DNA of 64,000 nt from assembly GCA_001630475.1 (NCBI GenBank), contig KV419406.1:298991-362990 (forward strand), read 5' to 3'. A program made the translations under genes and the position numbers. Under the pieces are notes generated by a model, which saw nothing but the letters and a program-made list of their open reading frames with translations, did not search any database and was not told the DNA's origin. This DNA comes from Sistotremastrum niveocremeum HHB9708 (lineage: Eukaryota > Basidiomycota > Agaricomycetes > Sistotremastrales > Sistotremastraceae). This document shows, one piece after another, positions 43,209 to 56,687 of this stretch; positions within the stretch are counted from its first letter, which is position 1; every line of letters begins with the position of its first letter.

Positions 43209-46200
43209 ATGAGTGAACAGCCAACACCCCAGGAGGAAGCTGATAGAGTACGTATGGCTAGGCAGGCCACAAATGCGGATTGACGATCGTCTAACTGGGA
43301 TGACATACAGATTCGTCTCAAGAGACTGGCAAAGCTCGGCGGTTCGGCGTCGTCTTCACCTGCTCCATCTAATCCCACTGCCAATGCGAGCACGTCCTCA
43401 ACACCACATCCTCCTCTCCAAGCTCCTGTTCAGAAACCGGCTCCCAGACCGCAGCCTGTTCAACCCGTACCGACGCCCGTGAGCACTCCGACAAAGAAGG
43501 CGAACGTGGTGCAGGCCCCGGTGGCGTTGACCAACCGAGCAGCTTGGGAGGAAGGGCTAGTCGAGACTGTATTCCTAGTAACTATTGACGTGAGTCATTA
43601 TCAATATTTCGAGCAGAATTCAGAATAACCAATTCATCACTGCTCTTGCAGAGGGAGAAAGGTGTACGGATGGGCTATAAGCTGCTTTGGTTGAAGAGCT
43701 TGAAAGAAGACTTGGAAAGCGAGAGTGAGTGATCGTTCTCTGATAGTTCGACACGCCACTGAAATGTCGAGTAAGGGAGCGCAGGGGCCGAAGTCCATCT
43801 GTCGGCTCAGATTGTGGACAGTGTTTTGATATCGAGGCTGGAAGTCGATCCTAAAACCCCTAGGTACAGTTCCCATACTCTTCCTCTTGCGATAGTGCAC
43901 TGATAGAATATACGCGCAGCGCCGATCCCTCATACCAACCATTCCTGGATCACATCTCCCCCAAGACGACTGTGTTTGAGTACCTCTTCGGATGTTGGAG
44001 GAGGTTAGTATTAGCGCGAAGGTCCTTACCGAAAAAGGTACGCTATCCATGTCTTTTGCTCTGTATATGCGCTGAGCAGATCTTAGTATCGTGCAGAGGA
44101 TGTCTCTGCCGTTCAACCGACGCTGGACAAGTTGCGAGATCTCATCATCAGTTATATTGGGCTAAATATGCAAGATCCGACGATGTTCCCTCAGCCAGAA
44201 GGGTAAACCATTCCCTCAGAGTTGCGTGATCCAGAGATTGACCGACCGTTGCAGCACAACTGGCGGCTCATTGGAGCTGTACGAGTCACTACTCTCCCTA
44301 AATTCCTCTTCGCACCCCTTTGCCTCCACATCTACGCAGGCCGGCCTCGTCAACATCGACGAATTCCCCCTCTTCCTGACAGACCTTCAACGCCGATTCC
44401 AGACCGCGGACGAAGATGTTCTCGACGAGATTCTGGGCCCTGTCGTCCGCCTGTTAACTTTCAGTTCGTGGCTTGCGCGACCCGAAGGACTAGCTAGTGG
44501 AGATAACGGATGGAGGAGCATCGTCACTGGATTGGAAGCATTGATGTCCAATAAAGGGATCGCGAAGATGGTTACAAAGCTAGAGGAATGGTGTCCTGAG
44601 AACGCAAGCGCGAGCTCGTTCGAGAGAAGTTCATTATTAGGGCCTCTCATACGCCTGGGCGTGTTTCAAAGGGAATGGGTGAGCTCAATCTTCATTCATC
44701 GGCTTGAACAAGTATTAATCCCTGTCTTTTAGCCCACGATCTCCAAAACATATTTCTCGGAACCTGAGAAGCGCACCCGTGCCGATGTTGATGCATCAAA
44801 TACCAGCCTTCGTGCCACCCTCCATAATCTTCAGGTGAGCTTCCCAACTGTATCGCGAACCCCGCTCTGAAACCGAATAGACTTCCCTATTCCAATTGTT
44901 CAACTCCATAGTCCGGGCATCTCCGGAATCGCGTGAATCAGTTTTAGAGTACTTCTCAAAGGTGATCTCGTTGAACGTCAAACGACGCGGTCTCCAGGTA
45001 AACTCTAGCCCGCCCATGGTCTTGAGATTTGTCTAATTTATCCTAGGTCGACTTCGCAACGGTAGCTTCCGATGGATTCATGGTTAACCTACAAGCTGTC
45101 CTTCTCCAATTTGCCGAACCCTTCATCGACTCAAAGTTCTCCAAACTCGACCGAATTGATCCCAAGTTCTTTGGTCGTTCATCCCGAATAAGCATGGCGG
45201 AAGAGACTAGAGTAAATGCCACAAGCGATGAAGCCTCTCGATGGGCTGAAGAAGTCCAGAGCGAAAGCCGTACGTTCACCGTCCTTCATAGCGGCGTGGT
45301 ATTAACGGCCGAGATAGAAGGGCCTGCCAATTTTATCACTGAGATATTTTATCTCACGGCGACTATCAATCATTATGGTCTTATGAGGACTATCCAGTCT
45401 GCACAGGACTTGCATAAGGCAATCGATGAGCGTCAGAATGTCATTGATCGGTACGAAGGCGATCCTACGTGGAGAGAGCAGCCCGTAAGTCAACCAAGTC
45501 TTGGACAGTGCGGTAGCTTATATGTTTCTGCAGCCTACAATAAGAGCACGATTTGAAGAGCAGATGAAGAGGATCAAGGTACATATCGCGAGCTAGATCA
45601 AAATTTGCCACTTGACATACGCTTGCCGTATAGGACGAGATGCAACTGATACATGAGGAGATGTTTGCATACCAGGTGCAGCTTCTCGACCCTGAGTTCA
45701 GTGCTCGACAACTGGCGTTCAATGGTTTCCTATCTACCTGGTTGATCAACCTCGTTGATCCTAGCAAGAATCATCCCACGATCACCATTGAGTTTGTGCT
45801 TTTCGGACACTCTATGTGGACCGCTGCTGACAACAACCACTAGACTCCCTCTTCCGCAAGAGATTCCTACCGTGTTCAAGATGATCCCCGAATTTTTCAT
45901 TGAAGATATAGCAGACTATGCTCTTTATCTGATGAGACTGAAGCCTGATGCGATCGAAAAGCCCGCTCGCGTGGAGATCCTCAATCTATGTTTCACCTTC
46001 CTGAGCAGTACATGGTATATCAAGAACCCTTTCTTGAAAACTCGACTTGTACAGGTATACGCTCGTCTTCGGTTTGTCTTTCAGGGTGCTGAATTAATAA
46101 AGGTCATGTTTTACGGGACGCTGGGATACGGGCGAGAAAGAGAAGGGATTTTGACAGAACTGCTGAACTCGCATCCACTCTCTTTGAAGCATCTGATGTC

Positions 46201-47580
46201 AATATTGACTGGATTCTATATCGGTGGGGTTTTGTTGATATTCTTACGACATCAGGCTAACTCATTGCAGAGGTCGAATCGACGGGATCGCATACCCAAT
46301 TCTATGACAAATTCAGTGCGTTCCTCCCTATCTCAGGTAGCGTTGATACTCACTCCTATCTGCTCTCTTAGATGCTAGGTACGCTATCTTGTCTCGCTGA
46401 TTCGGATTTGTTCATGGTATGCTAGGCGGGATATTGCCTACATCCTCAAGGCCGTCTGGAATAACCCTGCCCATCGCGACGCCCTTAAACGAGAATCATT
46501 GTCAGTTCCCATTGATAGCTGCGACTCTGGCTCACCTCCTGTAGAAACCTGGACAAGTTTGTTCGATTCATCAATTTGATGATGAATGACGTCACATTCT
46601 TGTTGGACGAATCAGTCTCGAAGCTGACTGAGATCCACAATATTGAAATCGAAATGGCCGCGCCAGACTGGGAAGGCAAACCTCTTCGGCATAAACAGGA
46701 GAGGATTCAAACACTGAGCTCTATCGGACAACAAGCAACGAGCTGGTCTGCTCTTGGAAAGTCAACTGTCGACCTCTTGAAAAAATTCACGCACGAAACC
46801 AAGACGCCTTTCATGACGCCGGAGATTGTCGATCGACTTGCAGCTATGTTAAACTACAATCTTGATGCGCTGGTCGGACCGAAATGCCAAGATCTCAAAG
46901 TAAAAGACATGGACAAATATCAGTTCAACCCTCGTCAGCTTCTCAGCGATATCCTGCAAGTCTATATCAACCTTAGCGGCGAAGGTACTTTCGTTCAGGC
47001 TATTGCGGGTGAAGGACGGAGCTACAAGAAGGAGCTTTTCGAGCGTGCCGCAGGCATTGCCAAGAAGCGGGGGTTGAAGACTGACATGGAGATCGAGCAA
47101 TTGAGATTGTTCGTTGTGAAGGTTGAGGAAACGAGGGCTACCTTGCAAGCGGAAGACGATCTGGGCGAGATACCGGATGAATATTTGGGTGAGCCAACCT
47201 TTCTATCCATCTCGATCGAGTCATTCAAGCTCACTTGCTTAACCCTCTTTGCAGACCCTTTGATGTATACGGTCATGCGAGACCCTGTCATCTTACCCTC
47301 GTCAAGAACAGTCATTGACAGATCGACAATCAAAGCGCATCTGTTGTCCGATACCACGGATCCTTTCAATCGTGTACCGCTGAAACTCGAGGACGTCGTG
47401 CCTGGTACATCTATTTTGACGCACTGCCTGAGTCGGATCACTGACTAGGCACCAGATCATGAACTGAAAGCAAAGATCGAAGGGTTCCTTGCTGAGCGTC
47501 GGCGGAAGGGAGGTGCTCTCGATGTTGCTCCTGAAGATGTGATGCAAATAGACGAGAACGCAGACGCAATGCATATGTAA
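43209..47580 (+). CDS. ufd2: Ufd2-type ubiquitin ligase (E4, U-box)
   Basis: Many short exons give the full family order. An N-terminal Ufd2 tag ([23 protein letters not shown]) and a Pro/Ser-rich linker come first. A long helical core follows with [56 protein letters not shown] and [11 protein letters not shown]. The C-terminal U-box is [23 protein letters not shown]...DPFNRVPL, and the protein ends [12 protein letters not shown] with TAA at 47578-47580. Ufd2 lengthens ubiquitin chains on substrates in the Cdc48 pathway. In the exon junction near 45799-45844 the obvious GT-AG intron does not keep the frame. This may be a lesion, a base error or an unusual splice, so intactness is probable but not certain. 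A broken duplicate lies at 19215-22090. Confidence 0.88.
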
Positions 47581-47946
47581 GCCTGAGACCAGTAGCTTTC
47601 AATTGATCCCATGTAGTAATTTCTCGTTGGGAGGGGTTGAGCTGAGATCTTGTGGGGGCGCGCAGTAGTCCGCATGTGTGGTTTTCTCTTTTGATTGTAA
47701 TGCATTCTATAAGACTTTAGTAGATAGAAACTGAGTCCGAGATCAAGTTTTGAGTGAGGGTAAGCTGGCGATCGGCAAACGGCGACCGCGCTACTAGTCG
47801 CGCCCATTGGTGACGAACATCAAATTACTTGATGGCAGAGGACGTCGCTGACCACCATCCGACTATGATCAAAATCTCCTGCGCAACTAATGAGGTCCGG
47901 ATTGTACGGGGAGCCAAGCCCTGTACGGCTCTGCTGAAAGGCTCAC

Positions 47947-47955
47947 TATATATAT
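47947..47955 (+). promoter_or_regulatory. TATA-like element of the secreted-protein gene
   Basis: TATATATAT lies about 155 bp before the ATG at 48110, and a pyrimidine-rich stretch (TCTGTCTCTCTTTTC) lies between them. This is a typical arrangement for a strongly expressed fungal gene. Confidence 0.45.
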
Positions 47956-48109
47956 CATGCAACGATGATGCGGGCTCAGCAACAGACTCTGACCTCCCAG
48001 TCCTTGTCTCTGTCAACTGTAGAGGAAGCTGCGCTCTTCTGTCTCTCTTTTCTTTCTGTGTCCTTTACTGCAGCTGGTCTGCCTAATTTTATCCTAATTA
48101 ACGTACATC

Positions 48110-51100
48110 ATGGTTTCTCCCTACTGGCAAAGGGCTACTCTTTCGGCTGTTCTGTTGGCATTGACTGTCGCTCATGCGATAGATCTGAGTGATCCTTCAG
48201 TGCCTTGTACTTCTGGGTGGTGCGCATATGATACAGGCGATGGCGTTAAGACTGCTTATTCGACCCTCATTCTGGTGAGTCGTAAATGACACTTCTTGCA
48301 ACCTTCAGATCCCTAATGCGTACTTTACGCAAACAGAATGGATCCCCTTCTTCTATTGGCGATATCACTCCAGCTGGCGGATGGATGGTGTCAGATTGTC
48401 CTCAATCCTGGCCGTCTGGACAGGCAACAATTAAAATGAGTTGCATGCAAGGCTCATCCGAGTGTGACAAACTATTCTCGGGCGCAGGGGCACAAAACAC
48501 CGTCGTCAGATTACCCCCTTCGTGCGGACAAGGCCCTTTCGCCCGTGTTGTTTCTCACTCCAGTTCTGACTCTGGCACCAACACAACGAGCGTCGCCAGC
48601 AAAAAGGGCAAGGGAGCCGAGAAAAGAGCCAAAGCCAATGCATCCCAAGTTCACACTATGACATTGGATTTTGCTTTCTCCAAGATTCCAGCCAAGTGAG
48701 TCATCTGTTTTTTTAAATCTAACAGTTGCGATAACGTCTGTTAGCTCTCCCCATGGACCTATCAATATGGCCATCACGTCTTCGAACGTTAAGGGCCCGA
48801 CTATTGACAAGCGATGGGTCAAACAGGCTTTGAGAAATCGAGGAAGAGTAGCTGAATTCCATCGGAGAGGTTTATTCAGTAGCATCGCAAATGGTGCGTG
48901 GCTGATTCACCCAAGATATTGGCGAGACTGAGCAGAGCTTTGTCTGTTTCCAGGTATCGATCAAGCAGTACATGGTCAGCCTTCCATGAAAGTGTGGTCT
49001 AGTATGTTGTAGTACTGATAGGGACAACAGGCGTGGAGAGTGGTATCAAGAGCGTTGTTGGAGACGTCACCAGTGTCGCTGCAGCTGTAGCCACCGACAT
49101 CAAGAGCGTCGCGTCTGACGTTACTAGCGCGGCTGTGGCAGTCGCGACTGACATAAAAAATGGTACGCTCCCTAGGAAGCGTAAACAAGTTGTTAAACTC
49201 ACGCACGGCTAACAGGTGTCAATACTGCCGTTCATGGTTAGTCCGATCTTGTCCTCTTATTCTGCTCTCATATCATTGCAGCCGCTGAAAATGCTACTGC
49301 GTTCAACAAAACGGAAACCGATAATCTCAAACCTATTTCTATCCAGAAGAATTTCCCCATCATTAACAAAGATCTTGAATGCGGTCCGGTGACTGGTACT
49401 ATATCTTTGGATGTCGACACGGATGTCAAGGCGCAAGTTGCGTTCGGATACGTTATCACTGTGAGAAGTCTCTTCCTAAGGTTCGTTCTAAAGCTCACCT
49501 CTCTTCTCCAGGGTACGGCCATTCCGCCTAAGCTGGATGAATTCATGGTCATGGCGAGTGAGTGATCTTACGAAAGCTCGTAAATGTAGCCTCATGTACA
49601 AGCGACTACAGCCTTGAATGGGAACGTCACGAACACATTCAACGTCAATCTGGGCTTACAGGGCAATTTCGATACTGGCTCGAGGCAGCTAATTCAAACG
49701 GGTTTACCGGGGCTGAGCATACCAGGGTTCGTGCGCGGCGGCAGCGACAACGTCTTTGCTAATCCCTTTCGTAAAAAGAATTGTCACCATTGGCCCCATA
49801 TTCTCCATCAACGCAGAGCTATCCGCCAATTTCGATCTCGAGGCTCAAATGGTCATCAACACAGAATTTGATCTTCCCAACATCAATCTAGTCTTTCCTC
49901 CCGATCAGGGCAAGAACTCTGGGACCGAGTCAACGGCCAGCGGCGGAAAACAACGTGAGAGCCCCCAGCTTTTGTCTGATCAGGTCTCTGAATGCTCCTT
50001 TAGCTTTGAAGGTCTCCCTAGGAAGCGGTTCAGGCACTCTCAACGGCAATATCGATGCCCATTTGATTCCTAGAGTCAGCGTTCCGAAGTTTCGTACGTT
50101 GGCGTCGCTGACTTTGTTGCTTAGGTTGACTTTGGAGTTGAAATCCTCGAAGGATTAGCCAAAGCGACGGTAAATCACGCTCGTCTCGCTACAAGCATTA
50201 TTCGGCAGAATCTGATGTCACGACAGGTGTTCTTGGAAATGGACGTCTCCGGCACTCTCACCCTCGAGGCGTCAGGCCAAAGTGAAGGCGGCTCTGGAAA
50301 CGCTGCCACGGGTGCAGGGAGTGATGGTTTAGGGGGTGCCGATGGCACTCTAGACGACACTACCACCGACGGACTGACGGATGACAGCACGGGGACCGAC
50401 ACGGCTGCTCTACCCGATGACACTGATGTTATCCCCCCTGAACGACGAGCCATTCTATACAGTCGAATTTATCGAAGGAAATCATCAGGAGGCAGCTCGA
50501 AGAAGGAATCCAAGGTCACGATGAGTGATCAAGCAGTTCCGACGGATCCAGCAGTTGCAGATCAGTCTGTCGACGATTCTATTTCAGGCGCGGACAACTC
50601 AACGGCGGGAGACGACGGCACGAATGACGGCACCGATTCGACTGGCGGAACTCTGGACGGAGACGGAGCTAGCTCTGGCACCAATGGCACTACTGCAGAT
50701 GATAGCTCTCTCAGCAGCGCAGATACGAACATTACATCGATTGATGATGGCACTGCGAATGCCGCTCCTCCCGCACAGAAAGGGGCTACAGGCGGAACTA
50801 TTGATGGCACCTTGACACTCGTCGGCGGTATCAATATCAATGGTGGTCTAGACGGCAATTTGGGTCCTCTTGGGGGGTCGAAGACGTTCCCGATATTTAA
50901 GACTACGAAGCAGCTATTCACAGTATGTCTTTCTTCATCTAGACTTGGATCATCGACTAATGGTCGCTTCCCTTCAATAGAAGCAATTCAGCGAGAAGTT
51001 AGGCTCCGCTAAGAACGACGCCAGCGATACAGACAATGCTTCCGCGAGCTCTACAGACGACGCTGATACGGCAACCGACTCTGCGCTCGACCCCGCAGCG

Positions 51101-51331
51101 CCGACGAAACGGGCTCTTCTCAGCAGCCGCAAGTCCAAGGCAAAATCAACAACCGACGACTCTACAAGCGATAAATCTAATCTTTCAAGCACAGAGACGA
51201 GCTCAGACACAGCACTAGGGGCTTCTGAGAACCTCAGCAGCGTAGCTTGTTCAAGCTCTAGTTCGTCGGGAGGTGGAATCGGGGGTCTGATCAAAGGATT
51301 CACGCAGTCCTTGCTACCGATCTCGTTGTAG
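48110..51331 (+). CDS. Large secreted Ser/Thr/Asp-rich protein of unknown function
   Basis: ATG 48110 starts a signal peptide (basic WQR, then LSAVLLALTVAHA) and is followed by SDPSVPCTSGWCAYDT with paired cysteines. Exons continue through GPTIDKRWVKQAL and a stretch of repeated GIKSVVGDVTSVAAAVATDIKS units. A beta-rich middle has NFPIINKDLECG, TISLDVDTDVKAQVAFGY and LSANFDLEAQMVINTEF, followed by a long low-complexity tail of Gly, Thr, Ser and Asp. It ends FTQSLLPISL with TAG at 51329-51331. The order resembles the large secreted DUF7029/DUF7223-type proteins of mushrooms, an assignment from memory. It is probably a cell-surface or extracellular protein. No anchor helix is seen. A broken partial copy lies at 22091-22890. 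Confidence 0.8.
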
Positions 51332-51889
51332 GGCCAGAAAGCTCTTGAGGGGAGGGGAACAAGTGAAAGCATGGATGGAGGTGTGTCATTGAGCGAGGTC
51401 GCTGTGTAGAGTGTTCGGCCAGAATGTATACAATTACAATGTAGGTTTGGGTACCAATAAAATGATGTCGCAACGAGAGTAGAGGTTTCATGATAAGATA
51501 TGCTCAGTTTTCTCATTTTCGTGCTTCCCGCATCCATCGTAATCGCTCAGTCCTCAGTAGGAGACGGTATATGGATTGGAATGATAGTTGTTGCAGCACA
51601 GGCACACGCGCGTCTGGATGGACTCTGACATTCGCGTCGCGTCACGGTCACGTGGCCATCCGCTTTACAACTTGAACACTTCACTTCACGATTCTATCAG
51701 GCCCGGCCATTAGTGCTGGCATCAATGCCTCACAATGTGGTGAGCACATCACGCAGTACTGCGGGCCATAGTCTCACCACCGTCTTTCCCCAAGCAGTCA
51801 GGCGGTCGATTGACTGATGACACCGAAGATACCGATATCTCATCCGTCACAAATACTGTTGGCTCGATAACGTACGCGAAAGAACCTCC

Positions 51890-52783
51890 ATGCTGTCTGA
51901 TTCAGTAACTCACACTCCTCCTGAGCATAGCGTTCCCGCTATCTCGTCCGAGGATGAAACAGAAGCCATTTCGTCCTTCCTGTTTTCCGACATCGCAATC
52001 AAGAGCCTCCTCTGTGGCCCATGTCTCTCGACGCTCTCTGGTCTTCTTTCCGAAAGCTCTTCGCCAATTACGACAACAAACTCGACAACGACCGACGAAT
52101 CAGATGCAGAAAACGATGAAATACTCTCCGATGATGAAGACCTCAACTCCGACATTCTCGCTGAAAAGGGTGAAAAGTGGTTAGGAAGTGTACACGTGGG
52201 GCTATTCGACGACGACGACGACAAGGAGCAACGACCATCGATAGTCTCGCAGATCTTGGAGGAACTTGACAGGATGCGTTCGACTGCGAATCGTGCCCAA
52301 TCGTCATCATTCTTGCGTAGGGTGAGCGCCACATGAAACCAGCGTAGCTTTTACACTCAACTTCCTTTGCAGCCCGAGGTCCCGGTGCGGTCGGATGCAG
52401 ATGATGAATTTGTGCCCTCCAAATTTCCCGTGCCCCCTTCAGATCATCCTGGCTCGCAGATGGACGCAACACGTGCTCTCATAATTTCGTTTCTTATGGA
52501 TCCTCATCCCGCGAAGCATTTCATTTGTCCTCAATGCATAGAATTCCTCGAAAAACATACACATGGCCTTTGCGACAGACTCCCATTGCGTACCGGATCT
52601 GATGAACGAAAATTGAGAACCAACATATTGAAGTGGACCCCCTTCTTTGATCCTCTCTGGACCCCACCTAGACTCTCCCTTGGCTCCTCGTGTCCTTATC
52701 GTTTCTCCTGTCTCACGTCTTCGAAACAAATTCCTTTTTGTACTGTTATGTTGAGTCTTTACCACCGATTTGTATCAAATTGA
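51890..52783 (+). CDS. Acidic hypothetical protein, two exons
   Basis: Exon 1 (from ATG 51890) encodes a Ser/Thr/Asp/Glu-rich protein with a run DDDDDKEQRPSIVSQILEELDRM and meets a GTGAGC donor after SFLRR. Exon 2 continues PEVPVRSDADDEFVPSKFP and carries HFICPQCIEFLEKHTHGLC, a possible metal-binding Cys/His cluster, ending near 52783. The real start could be further upstream, since an exon-like stretch lies at 51780-51860. Function unknown. Confidence 0.55.
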
Positions 52784-53355
52784 AGCTCGGAAAATGCATG
52801 TTTGATTGTCATGCCGACGCGCAAACCATCTGATTTCGGCTCTAACCTAAGACCACATCCAAAATCTTGATTTTTTGGACTTTTATAATCGCAGGTTTGC
52901 GATATGGATTGCATCTTTCACCGGCAATGCTCTTCCAGCTTTGTTTCCCAACAGGGAAACTATGCATATACGTATCCCGCGGCATGCAATGGGCTGACTA
53001 GAGCGTCATGCAGAAAACTAGAAGCACATCCAGACGGCAGTGACGAGGATTCCAAACCGACGATTGTGTTACATATACATGGCCTCCACAATCTTGTCTG
53101 TTTGCATCACAACTTCTGGCCCAACGTCCGAAACGCCTCCCTGTCGATGACTTGAACGCTCAGAAAACAATCCCTCCAGATTTGCCTTCAGTTCAAGAGC
53201 CGGGGGATTCGTGACTGACGGGAGTCATTATAGTATGGCAAGATCATGTATCTGGTAGGACTTTTTCAGGTCCGAAAGAAGCTCATTCGCATTTCATTCT
53301 AGACGGCAAATACATGTCAGGGGGGAAATTCCTATTAAGAGTGACGATCCATACC

Positions 53356-53736
53356 TCAATTGACTTCATCTAATCCAAATGCTAGGCCTTGTCGTAGGCT
53401 GTAGGCGCGGATCAGCAATTGGACGGACCCGATAGAAGGGCAGAGAGCATACGGATTTTTTTTCCTCCACGCAAAGTAGCTTCGGTAGTGATCGACAATG
53501 CTGTGATGCTCGTCGAGTGCGAGATGGGCATCCTGGGGCAGATGAGACGATACTTGCCAGTTCACGATGAGTGAGATATCAATGTACGATTGGCTGGAGC
53601 ATCTATATCGGCCATTAGCGACTAAGCGTTGAGTATGGCAACAAGTACTAGGCAGACGTACTGCCTTCGGTCTGATAATCTTAATCCCAATGAGACGCTT
53701 GATCTCCTGAGGATGTACTCTGGTCTCCTTCGCCAT
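53356..53736 (-). CDS. Possible small hypothetical protein
   Basis: A minus-strand frame starts MAKETRVHPQEIKRLIGIKI and ends GLAFGLDEVN. It contains a GTACGT...GATATAG stretch that may be a 59-nt intron, in which case the C-terminal part would read in another frame. Exon-like fragments continue upstream to about 54360. No family is recognised and the model is not settled. Confidence 0.3.
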   Translation of the reverse strand: MAKETRVHPQEIKRLIGIKIIRPKAVRLPSTCCHTQRLVANGRYRCSSQSYIDISLIVNWQVSSHLPQDAHLALDEHHSIVDHYRSYFAWRKKNPYALCPSIGSVQLLIRAYSLRQGLAFGLDEVN

Positions 53737-54764
53737 ACGTATTCAGGAGGGAAAGTTGATGTATTGGGGAGCAATGCAATCCGCTGTCGATGACTCGGAG
53801 GGGTTGAGAAGAGGTCAAGGTCTGCTTGTCGACCTAAAATAAAGGGAAATTACTTGAAGAGCATGGGACGAGAAAGGGTCTACCTGGAGGATCAGTCGTT
53901 TGAGGTTCAGCGACATCACCGTTATCAAGTACTTGGACCACTGCAGTTCAATGCCATTCAGAGAGCGCTCGGCGAGTACTGTAAAGTAGATACGCACCCG
54001 GGCCTGCAGATGGAGTCATGGCGGCTTGATGGCTGACACGTGGAGCATCTATGTCGACCTTGATCATCCTCTCAAGGTCAATGGCAGGCTCGAAAGATAT
54101 ATCTCGGGATTGTAGGCTATAACCTGTCAATGCAACTTCTGCAAGCCAAAGAGGAAAAGAGGCGCACTCGTTCCCTTGGTGCAGTAGGTGCAGTCCAGCT
54201 AGTCCATAGTGCCCACTGGCAATACAAAAATCTCATCGAGCGAGCCCGCGTTCGCGTCCGCAGAAGTCGCCGTTCTTCCAGCATCGGGATCATTCTGGCG
54301 ATATCTGTATTAGCTACCAATGCCAACAACTTAGAATGGAACTCTTACGTCTCTCATCGCCACTGATAGTCAGCCCCTTGTGCGTCCATCGAGTGCAGAC
54401 TATCGGGAACTAAGAAGAACAGGACCGAGAACCTCGCCGAACAGCTGACATGATAGTTCCAATATTAATCGTCATTCGCGAGCTGCGCAAGCTATCGATG
54501 TTGAGGCCCTGGGGTACATGTACAGCGAATATCATTAGAATGTATTGCATGAGATTTCTTGTACGATAGAGTGAACAGCACTTCCGACCCCGACGTTACC
54601 AAGGCCCTGGCCTCAAACCACCAAGTCCGGGAATAAGATGAACCACAACCCCCCGAGAGAAAGACGAACTAGAATTATGCGTGCTTTCATGATATAACAT
54701 TTGACAAAACGACATTTCCAATTTTCCATACAACACAATAATCGAGAAATAGGAAGGCTTTGGT

Positions 54765-56225
54765 TCAAGCTGAGAGTCGCTCATAGGAAGTATTCACGCC
54801 TCTGACTCGGCCAAGGCGCGACAACGCATTCATAGCGTTGTTGAGAATTTCCCCCTCTGCAGCCTGAGACTTCTCGAGAATTCTGATCCGGGACAAGGAA
54901 GGAAGCCAGTCTCGGTTCCGGATAAGGTTAACTTCGACCATCCTGCTCATCTGATCAACGAAATCCAGCTCGAGGATCGATGGATAGCTGAGGAAAACGA
55001 ATCCGAGCATTGTACGCAGATGGTGAACCCTCAGAGACAAGGGGTGAGCGTTGTGCTGTTTACTGATCCTGTCGGTGAGGACAAGTCGAGCCGGCTGGAA
55101 TCCTGCGAAGGGAGCGGGAGCCATAATGGCAAAATGGATGGCATCGAGCATTTCATCATCCAGAGCTGCATCCGAGTTATACCAACAGCTCACGAGTTCA
55201 AACCCTCTAAATGACACCTCGAGTCGAGTGGGATAAAGCTTGAGATGCAGAACTTCGGGCGTCGAGGTGGGAGTAGAAAAGGCAGCGGAAAGAGAGTATC
55301 TGGGATGCAAATGATTGATGTCCATGAGGATTAAAGTATTGTTCATCACTTCCACGTCTTCTCGGACGGAGAGTGCGATCAAATTCGGTAGGGACAGGCT
55401 GTGCAAGAGATTGAGAACGCAGTGCGCACGCATCTTTTTGATAGATAGGCGGCGACATGAACCGAGAGCGAATGGGTCTGTCGGAATAGGGGGTAGATGG
55501 ACGAGATCCGGAAGTCCGATGAGGGTAATGTCTTCCAAGGACGGCATCTGGGGCATGGATTCTAGAAGCTGGGTCACGTTCTCAGGGCCCACATTGGACG
55601 CCAAGGTTCGCAATAACGTGTAGGTGGTCAGGGTGAAATTAAGACAAAGACCGGAACGTATGTTGGCCGAGACGAGGTTCGGGGCATGAGAGTTGAACAG
55701 CTGAGTGATCGACCGTATCCTTTCTCCGAGGTTGATGATAGCAGTGTGCAGAACAGGGGCGGGAGTGTTGACGGCGTCAGCAATTGCTCGTACTCCGTGT
55801 GTGTTCTGGATGTGAAGGTTGAGGAATACGATGTTCTTCATCTGCGTACGCAGGAAGTTCGCCCATCTCGCCAGATTAGCTTTCATGTGAGAAGTCCCTC
55901 TTCCTCTAGTGTCCAGATAGACATAGATTGTACTATCGTTTGCGTGTTGCGATCGAAGCAGATAGAGTTCGACAATTTCTTTCGACCATTCGAGATAAAT
56001 TGTCGACCATAGGGGCTTGTGGTGCAGAGCAACATGACGCATTCTTCTATTACTGCAAGAATTCAGTCAGACTATTATGATGCGCCGAGGAGGCGAAGCT
56101 TACATCTGACCCATTGCTAAAGTCTGTTTCAGTCGACTTTTGGCGGTTGTGCATTCCTCGAGGTTGTAGTCGTGATGTTCTAGCACCTCAGACAGGAGTT
56201 CGAACGGGAGTGTCCCGAATGGCAT
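54765..56225 (-). CDS. F-box protein with leucine-rich repeats
   Basis: The first exon (ATG 56225) encodes LPFELLSEVLEHHDYNLEE, the start of an F-box. A short intron joins it to RRMRHVALHHKPLWSTIYLEW, the conserved F-box end in this fungal group. The second exon is 425 codons of irregular leucine-rich segments (NIVFLNLHIQNTHG, LEDITLIGLPDL, LIALSVREDV, ILELDFVDQM), ending NTSYERLSA with TGA at 54765-54767. F-box proteins bring substrates to SCF ubiquitin ligases. An in-frame ATG at 56333 would add 36 residues but gives no known feature. It is related in layout to the gene at 24757-26137. Confidence 0.82.
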
Positions 56226-56687
56226 GCTTGCTGTCGTTCCGTCTGAGATATCGTAAATACGGCTTTCGAATTCGAGGTCTCTGTTGAGAATCGTTCTCGG
56301 CGCGAATAAAAGCGACCACAGGCAAGTGAGCAACTTGTTGAACTGGTGCAGACGCGTAACGCGTCCGTCACGCCGACGCGCTCAGCGCTTTGTCTGTCTT
56401 CAGTGGAAGTGGACGACCATTCCTTTTTCAACAAGCGACCGATAGTGACACGATAGATGAAGTATCGAGACTCGCCGACCGTACCAGTCGTTGCTACCGA
56501 TCTCATTGTAGGGTGCCAAAGATTTACGTGCCAAAGTACTAGTATTTTTGCAGAAATGTTCTAGTGGTTATGTAACAAATCGAAGCAATGAATGGGCAGC
56601 AGAAAGTATACTAGTATGGTGTAGAGACCGGTGGCGACCATGACGTCGTACTGCCAGTGAAAGTGTCGCAATCAAAATGGAATGTGC

